A stretch of 64,000 nucleotides of DNA, taken from Holdemania massiliensis AP2. Its GTDB lineage: Bacteria > Bacillota_I > Bacilli_A > Erysipelotrichales > Erysipelotrichaceae. Shown here piece after piece: positions 62,458 through 64,000 of the stretch; the stretch's first letter is position 1, and each line of letters opens with the position of its first letter. The translations under genes were made by a program, and so were the position numbers. The notes beneath the pieces were generated by a model that searched no databases, was not told the DNA's origin, and worked only from the letters and a program-made list of their open reading frames with translations. Location: assembly GCF_000327285.1 (NCBI RefSeq), contig NZ_HE998567.1:271456-335455 (forward strand), written 5' to 3'.

Positions 62458-64000
62458 TGATTTTCTTTCAGCAGGGAATCCATCACTGCTTCTTCCGGAT
62501 CAATATAGATGGTTTTGTAACTGGTCAGTGAAACAAAGCCGGGCTTGGCGCCGGGAACCCGTTTGAGATTGCGGATTGGGCAATAATTGACCGGGACACT
62601 GCTGGAATAGCGGCCTTTGGAATAATAAGCCGCAACCATGGCGGCACAGCGCAGCGTTTCCTCACTCGGCTGTTCGCAATCCAGGACGACATGCGAACCA
62701 TGGAAATCCTTGGCATGAAACCACAGATCATTCTTGCGCGCCAGCTTGAATGTCAGCGCTTCATTCTGCAGGTTGTTCTTGCCGAAATACAAGGTCACAC
62801 CGTCAGCCAGATGAATTGTGGTAATTGCTGGCAGAGCTTTGGCTTTTTTGCGGTTGCGGCGGATTTTGGATTGAATCGGTTTCATATAGCCCAACGCTGC
62901 CAGTTCCTCACGGATCTCGCGGGCATCTTCGAAGTTGGCCAGCTCGAGCTGCTGCTCCAAACCTTCAAAATACTCAATTTCCTGCTCGCACAGGGCAATC
63001 TGTTCCAACAGGTGCTCCTGGCCTTTTTTGCCTTTGTTGTACTTCTGGAAGCATTTCTTGGCGTTGCCGCGGCCGTCAAAGCGCACGTCCAGATCAATTT
63101 TAACCTGCTGGCTTTGATCGAAAGTGGTCAAGGTGGCGGATGGGGTACCCTTGGCAATGTTTTGTCCATAGGCGTATAACAAATCCCCGTACTCCCGCCA
63201 TTTCTCACAGTCCAGTGCTTCCTGCAGCGCATCGTTGAGCTTTGGCAGCTTTTGCCGGTAATGCTTGAGCTGCTTGCGTACAAATTTAAACAAGTCACCG
63301 GTCATCTGACGAATGCGGTCTTTTTCTTCCTTATGATAATAAAGGACATCCATGCCTTCCATCAGCGGATAGGCTTTCGCCGGCTGTTCAAACTGGGTTA
63401 AAGGGATCAGGTGAAACTGGGTTTCCTTCGGCGTGTTAGTGATGAAAAGCGAATCGCTGCTTTCAAGCTGTTTCATGATCTCGGCAAACGTTTCACCGCG
63501 GTGCATCCGCACTTCGACTTCCCGACCTAACAGCGGTGAAAAACCGTCAAACTGCTGATGCAGCGGCTGTTGGAAATCCACGGTCAGCGCGGTAAACGGA
63601 TTTTGCTTGGGTGCTTGTTCAGGCAGGGTAAACTGCGCGCCCGGCTGGATCGTTCGCTTGGTGTTTTCAAAGGGCGGAATCCGTTTTAAGGCGTCAAGAA
63701 TGCGGTTGTTTTCATCAACCAGGATGACGTTGGCATATTTTCCCATTAATTCGACGTACAGCTTGCGGAACACTTTATCGCCGATCTCATTGCGTAGGGA
63801 AACCTCCATCACTAACCAACGGTCTAAGCCGCCCTGTTCGATAGAAAGAATTAAACCGCCTTCTAGATGCTTGCGCAGAAGCATGACAAAATGCGACGGC
63901 TCCTCCGGTGTCGGATAGGCGCGGTCGGTGAGATTGATGCGGTTGTATTGCGAATGGCAGGAGATCAGCAAATTCTTTTTCTCCCGCTGAGTCCGCAGAT
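62454..64000 (-). CDS. rqcH: RqcH / NFACT-family ribosome quality-control protein, 5' end cut
   Basis: C-terminal 515 or so residues of the bacterial NFACT protein (formerly FbpA, fibronectin-binding protein), which binds stalled 50S subunits with peptidyl-tRNA and adds alanine tails. Visible parts: end of the NFACT-N domain, the coiled-coil middle (about bases 62880-63300, minus strand) and the NFACT-R domain with KNDLWFHAKDFHGSHVVL and AAYYSKGRYSSSVPV. The frame stays open to the window edge; the start is beyond 64000. Confidence 0.95.
   Translation of the reverse strand, partial: LRTQREKKNLLISCHSQYNRINLTDRAYPTPEEPSHFVMLLRKHLEGGLILSIEQGGLDRWLVMEVSLRNEIGDKVFRKLYVELMGKYANVILVDENNRILDALKRIPPFENTKRTIQPGAQFTLPEQAPKQNPFTALTVDFQQPLHQQFDGFSPLLGREVEVRMHRGETFAEIMKQLESSDSLFITNTPKETQFHLIPLTQFEQPAKAYPLMEGMDVLYYHKEEKDRIRQMTGDLFKFVRKQLKHYRQKLPKLNDALQEALDCEKWREYGDLLYAYGQNIAKGTPSATLTTFDQSQQVKIDLDVRFDGRGNAKKCFQKYNKGKKGQEHLLEQIALCEQEIEYFEGLEQQLELANFEDAREIREELAALGYMKPIQSKIRRNRKKAKALPAITTIHLADGVTLYFGKNNLQNEALTFKLARKNDLWFHAKDFHGSHVVLDCEQPSEETLRCAAMVAAYYSKGRYSSSVPVNYCPIRNLKRVPGAKPGFVSLTSYKTIYIDPEEAVMDSLLKENQ

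Noticed and set aside
1..64000. CRISPR array, tRNA or rRNA genes
   Set aside because: No regularly spaced identical repeats and no cloverleaf or rRNA-like stretch were seen on either strand.

Overview
The window comes from a spore-forming, low-GC-group Gram-positive bacterium with a base composition near 50% GC by eye. The mix fits the Erysipelotrichia, most like Holdemania or a close relative: a comG competence pseudopilus operon, RibU under an FMN riboswitch, SpoIVA, SpmA/SpmB, a mannose-class PTS operon with a PRD regulator, two DegV proteins, RqcH and a Tat-exported flavin reductase. This assignment is an inference from gene content; no rRNA or tRNA gene was seen.

Layout. 1-3511: comG operon (comGA cut by the window edge) plus a small membrane protein. 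3561-5155: EF-P with an unusual tip loop, then FMN riboswitch and ribU. 5342-9380: acidic membrane protein, cmk, der, gpsA. 9411-13664: SWIM/SNF2 ATPase and a DegV protein. 13930-21954: one long carbohydrate operon (PRD/AAA regulator, EIIA, EIIB, EIIC, EIID, two NagA-like deacetylases). 21998-27720: DUF3021/LytTR pair, SNF-family symporter, two divergent Rpn-like paralogues, HtrA protease.

27829-29603 is the most striking part. An AT-rich cassette with its own promoter, a small structured RNA and an Abi_2 (AbiF/AbiD-type) HEPN protein sits between two 219-bp, about 94% identical copies of the 3' end of spoIVA. One copy completes the intact spoIVA (29408-30886); the other is a stranded gene fragment. 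This looks like an RNA-controlled toxin/defence island in the sporulation gene's tail.

31064-39732: a MarR operon with a palindromic operator over its promoter, a second DegV, an orphan IS200/IS605-type right end, dnaE, a two-component system and a TrmN6-like methylase. 39882-46581: exported glucosaminidase, a small gene graveyard, an amidohydrolase and a GntR-ABC transporter operon preceded by four 9-bp iterons. 46797-52553: TauE exporter, citrate synthase, aconitase (divergent), MATE exporter. 52742-58751: DUF5131 and MerR genes, trmO behind a promoter with the 19-bp spacer typical of MerR control, then the sporulation-linked dacF/spmA/spmB cluster with rluB and a HAD phosphatase. 58964-64000: LysR, a Tat lipoprotein flavin reductase, a gene-poor stretch, and a small gene plus rqcH running off the right edge.

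Functional links: the regulator-PTS-deacetylase block forms a complete uptake and first-step catabolic unit for an acetylated amino sugar; MarR, GntR, LytTR and MerR genes each have a plausible binding site next to them; near-identical CTTCACA direct repeats upstream of htrA and near marR suggest a shared OmpR-type regulator.
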